Shown one piece after another: positions 16,119 to 18,558 of a stretch of DNA of 18,558 nucleotides. The stretch comes from a bacterium (GTDB lineage: Bacteria; Calditrichota; Calditrichia; RBG-13-44-9; J042). The stretch lies in NCBI GenBank assembly GCA_015494485.1, contig WGBF01000121.1:1-18558 (forward strand), read 5' to 3'. The position numbers and the translations under genes are program-made. Within the stretch, counting starts at the first letter, position 1. The number at the start of each line of letters is the position of its first letter. The notes under the pieces are model-generated. The model ran no database searches, had not been told where the DNA came from, and saw only the letters and a list, made by a program, of their open reading frames with translations.

Positions 16119-16426
16119 GGCTTGTCCCTGATGGTTTTTCCCTGCATTAAAAAAGGCTCAAAGCTATAGTAAACGGGAGCCAATTTCAATGAAAGGATGA
16201 AATTTCTTTTGGCCAATGGACGCTTCTCGTTTTAGTGTAGCCAGGTAATGTGACGTTTTCGGGCAATCTGTTAAAAACGAAATTTGTAATAACATTACTT
16301 CTCTTGCCCGGAATTTATGCCCGGGTTAGCCGGCTGGAATTGACAATTTCCGCACCACCCCTTACATTGTTTTGAAATCACTAAAATTCCGTCCCGCACA
16401 TCACAAAAATTCAGGAGGTTTTTACC
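16119..16426. other. Divergent intergenic region, E1 and outer-membrane protein
   Basis: No gene seen. It holds the plus-strand promoter listed separately. On the minus strand TTGAAA (16189-16184) with 15 bp to TATAGC (16168-16163) is a weak candidate for E1. Nested inverted repeats GTAATG/CATTAC (16245-16250, 16293-16298) and CGTTTT/AAAACG (16254-16259, 16274-16279), plus GGGCAA/TTGCCC (16261-16266, 16304-16309), lie between the two promoters and may be regulator sites. Confidence 0.4.
16340..16368 (+). promoter_or_regulatory. Promoter of the outer-membrane protein gene
   Basis: TTGACA (16340-16345), 17-bp spacer, TACATT (16363-16368). Both boxes and the spacing are identical to those of the ilv promoter. 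The predicted start is near 16375, about 50 nt before the ATG. Confidence 0.65.
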
Positions 16427-17035
16427 ATGGGAACGGTTCAATCATTGGTCCTGGGGATTACTTTGCTATGCATCACCCAAATTTCAGCTATTGCTCAAGA
16501 CGCATCCCCGGTTCGATGGGGGATCGGCGTTACTGTGGTGGATTTTCAGGATGTGTCTCCGTATTATGTCAAAGGTGCTTTTTTCTCCCCCAATCTTCTG
16601 GTCTCCGTGACATTTAACCAGCGAATTATGTTGGAACCGGGCATTAGTTATTACCGGGTAACATCCAAATTTCCCGATTCGGAGGAGAGTGAAAATGCAC
16701 TGCATCTCGGCGGTGGAGTGTACTGGCTGGTACACCATCGTGCCTTAACTCTCCAATTTGGCGGATTTTATGAATATTTAACCTATTCCACAAGCGACTC
16801 CTACGGCAATACGGATAAGAGAACGATGGACGGTTCCGGTTATGCCATCGGCCCTGCCTTGGGTATTGAATACCGGATATCCCGGCAATTTACAGTTGGA
16901 ACAACAATTCAATATCAAATTCAAAAATCAGGATATACCCGGCGGGAAGAATCGGCCGGCGGGACCAGGGAAGAAAAATATGATTTTGCCATTAACCACC
17001 TGCGGACCAAAATTGTACTGCGGTTTTATTTTTAA
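16427..17035 (+). CDS. Outer-membrane beta-barrel protein, unknown function
   Basis: 202 residues, ATG with AGGAGG 8 nt upstream. The signal peptide spans residues 1-24 (hydrophobic core SLVLGITLLCITQISA, cleavage probable after AIAQ). The mature part has alternating beta strands with aromatic girdles (GGGVYWLVHH, LQFGGFYEYLTYS, GPALGIEYRISRQFTVG) and ends KIVLRFYF, with the terminal Phe typical of BAM substrates. It resembles general OmpA-like or porin-like barrels; no specific family is recognised. Its stop overlaps the proline dehydrogenase stop tail-to-tail by 3-4 bp. Confidence 0.8.
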   Translation: MGTVQSLVLGITLLCITQISAIAQDASPVRWGIGVTVVDFQDVSPYYVKGAFFSPNLLVSVTFNQRIMLEPGISYYRVTSKFPDSEESENALHLGGGVYWLVHHRALTLQFGGFYEYLTYSTSDSYGNTDKRTMDGSGYAIGPALGIEYRISRQFTVGTTIQYQIQKSGYTRREESAGGTREEKYDFAINHLRTKIVLRFYF

Positions 17036-17961
17036 GTCAGCAGGTGTTTTAATACGAACCACACATTAGCGGGGCGTTCTGCCAGGCGGCGCATGTACCA
17101 GGGGTACCAGGCATCGCCGTAGCTAATCAGCACGCCCACCTGTTGGCCTCGCTGCCGGAGATGGTGCTGCAAATCCGTGGCGATCCCGTACAGCATGTGG
17201 AATTCGTAATCCGTTGTCTCCAATTTCAGGTCCGTTGCCATCTCCATAGTGCGGCGGATGATATTGGCATCGTGGGTACCAAATACCAGCCGGTGGCTGG
17301 CATCCGCCTGTTTGGCTTCCAGCAGGTGACGGGTTAATTTCAAATAATTAGCGTCCACATCCCGTTTGCGGGGAAAAGCCACGGAAGGCGGCTCCTGATA
17401 CGCCCCTTTCACCAGGCGAATTGCGGCGGGTTTTGTGAGCAATTCCCTCAAATCCTGTTCCGTACGGTACAGATAGGCCTGCAGGCAAATTCCCACAGTA
17501 TTTACAACCTGGCGCGCTTGCCGGTATACCGCCAGGGTCACATCCACATAGGAGCTGTCTTCCATATCAATCCACACCGGAATATCCCGCTCTCCGGCAT
17601 AGCGGGCAATGGTAATCAGAAATTCGGTTGCTTTTTCCGGCGCGTGGTCCAGTCCCAGTTGTGTGAGCTTGAGGGAAATTTCAGTGCGCAACTGTTTTTC
17701 CTGAATGGCATCCACCACCTGCAGGTAATGGTCGCGCACCGCAGCGGCTTCTTCCAGATTGGTAATATTTTCGCCCAGACGGGTAAAGATGGTAAAAAAG
17801 CCTTTTTCCTGCAACTGCTTTGCGGCCTGCAAAGCATCTTCCAGTTGCTCACCGGGCATAAACCGCTTTACCCCACGACGGACAAAAGACCATCGGGGTA
17901 CGTGGGTCTTCAACCATTCGTTGCGGGAAGCCCACAACAGTGCGGAACGCGCTGGATTCAT
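17032..17961 (-). CDS. Proline dehydrogenase, monofunctional
   Basis: FAD enzyme that oxidises proline to pyrroline-5-carboxylate and passes electrons to the quinone pool. The ATG at 17961 gives 309 residues with GGGAG 9 nt upstream; the in-frame GTG at 17967 is too close to that site. The length matches the small monofunctional enzymes such as the Thermus type. Seen: FFTIFTRLGENI, PVWIDMEDSSYVDVTLAVYR, IRLVKGAYQEPP, FGTHD, and the substrate-binding signature SYGDAWYPWYMRRLAERP with its paired arginines. No pyrroline-5-carboxylate dehydrogenase is adjacent. The 202 bp upstream carry a small GGAAGG/CCTTCC hairpin (about 18008-18025) but no clear promoter. Confidence 0.92.
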   Translation of the reverse strand: MNPARSALLWASRNEWLKTHVPRWSFVRRGVKRFMPGEQLEDALQAAKQLQEKGFFTIFTRLGENITNLEEAAAVRDHYLQVVDAIQEKQLRTEISLKLTQLGLDHAPEKATEFLITIARYAGERDIPVWIDMEDSSYVDVTLAVYRQARQVVNTVGICLQAYLYRTEQDLRELLTKPAAIRLVKGAYQEPPSVAFPRKRDVDANYLKLTRHLLEAKQADASHRLVFGTHDANIIRRTMEMATDLKLETTDYEFHMLYGIATDLQHHLRQRGQQVGVLISYGDAWYPWYMRRLAERPANVWFVLKHLLT

Positions 17962-18163
17962 TGGCACCGACTCCCTGTTTTCCGAATGATGCGCGTATCG
18001 GTAGGCTGGGAAGGCTGAGACCTTCCGCTTTTCCTTTTCGTTGGAAAGGGGGTCAAACGCTCATTCGTCATTCATTAAAACTCCCGGTTCTCTTCACTTT
18101 GTTGCGGATTTCTCACCGTAAAGCATTCAATTTACTTTAATTACCTGCCTGAAGTAGCTTTCA

Positions 18164-18558
18164 TTAGCGAATGAGCAACAGTTTCTGGCTAATGGCGCGG
18201 GAACCGCTCTGCAGACGGACAAAATACACCCCGCTGGCTACGGGATTCCCGGCATTATCCGTTCCCTGCCACCGAAACGCATGCCGCCCGGCTGACAACG
18301 TCATGTTTTTCCAGCGCCTTACCACCCGACCGCGGATATCGGTAATGAGGATTTCCACCGCTTTCAACGATTGCCGCACCCGAATGGGAATCACCACTTC
18401 ACCATTAAAGGGATTGGGATAGGCCGGCAACAACTGCACATCCTGAATAAGCGGCGGTGCAGAGGGGGCCTGAACGGCGGTGACCGTCGGGTTGGTTAAC
18501 ACGGCCCGGTCAATCAATTCGCCCTGGCGATTGTAAAATTGAAACACCATACTGTCCC
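18164..18558 (-). CDS. Secreted protein with T9SS type A sorting domain, N-terminus outside window
   Basis: The frame is open to the right edge; the ATG at 18550 is probably internal (preceded in frame by GAC AGT). The visible 131 residues end in a C-terminal domain, LLPAYPNPFNGEVVIPIRV, then VEILITDIRGRVVRRW, and finally ASGVYFVRLQSGSRAISQKL, the pattern of the type IX secretion type A sorting domain (FlgD-like Ig fold). It directs export through the outer membrane and cleavage. The effector part lies beyond the edge, so its function is unknown. No intrinsic terminator is seen after the stop. Confidence 0.85.
   Translation of the reverse strand, partial: DSMVFQFYNRQGELIDRAVLTNPTVTAVQAPSAPPLIQDVQLLPAYPNPFNGEVVIPIRVRQSLKAVEILITDIRGRVVRRWKNMTLSAGRHAFRWQGTDNAGNPVASGVYFVRLQSGSRAISQKLLLIR

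Overview
This window carries an amino-acid metabolism cluster from a Gram-negative bacterium, probably of the FCB superphylum (Bacteroidota, Ignavibacteriota, Calditrichota, KSB1-like). The lineage call is inference. It rests on a C-terminal type IX secretion sorting domain at the right edge, two small signal-peptide beta-barrel proteins, and a single-chain fused E1alpha/E1beta 2-oxoacid dehydrogenase.

Positions 1-7900 (minus strand) hold a compact branched-chain amino acid operon in the order leader peptide, ilvD, ilvB, ilvN, ilvC, leuB, leuA; leuA runs off the left edge. Junctions are tight (18 bp, 2 bp, 55 bp, 4-bp overlap, 45 bp). The products make valine and isoleucine from 2-oxoacids and divert 2-oxoisovalerate to leucine. 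The most interesting part is the unannotated region upstream of ilvD. A strong TTGACA-17-TACATT promoter drives a 52-codon leader peptide (7685-7843, minus) with 21 Leu/Ile/Val residues. Its last third is written inside a long hairpin that ends in six U: a classical ribosome-mediated attenuator. The 3' arm of the terminator also has a perfect 15-nt complement downstream, before ilvD, and the first half of the leader can fold into a branched three-stem RNA.

Positions 8001-10242 hold a structured tkt 3' region and then transketolase (minus). A divergent plus-strand gene (10336-11748) encodes a three-domain persulfide dioxygenase/rhodanese protein of CstB-like layout. It converges on a 60-residue unknown protein, with a strong hairpin terminator between them.

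Positions 12084-13433 hold an AT-richer AAA+ ATPase of the DUF4143 type, preceded by two tandem near-identical 27-bp palindromic repeats. This looks like an accessory, possibly transferred gene.

Positions 13555-18558 alternate small outer-membrane-type proteins (plus strand) with metabolic genes (minus strand): the fused branched-chain 2-oxoacid dehydrogenase E1, a monofunctional proline dehydrogenase, and the C-terminal end of a T9SS-secreted protein. The fused E1 may degrade the same 2-oxoacids that the ilv/leu operon makes.
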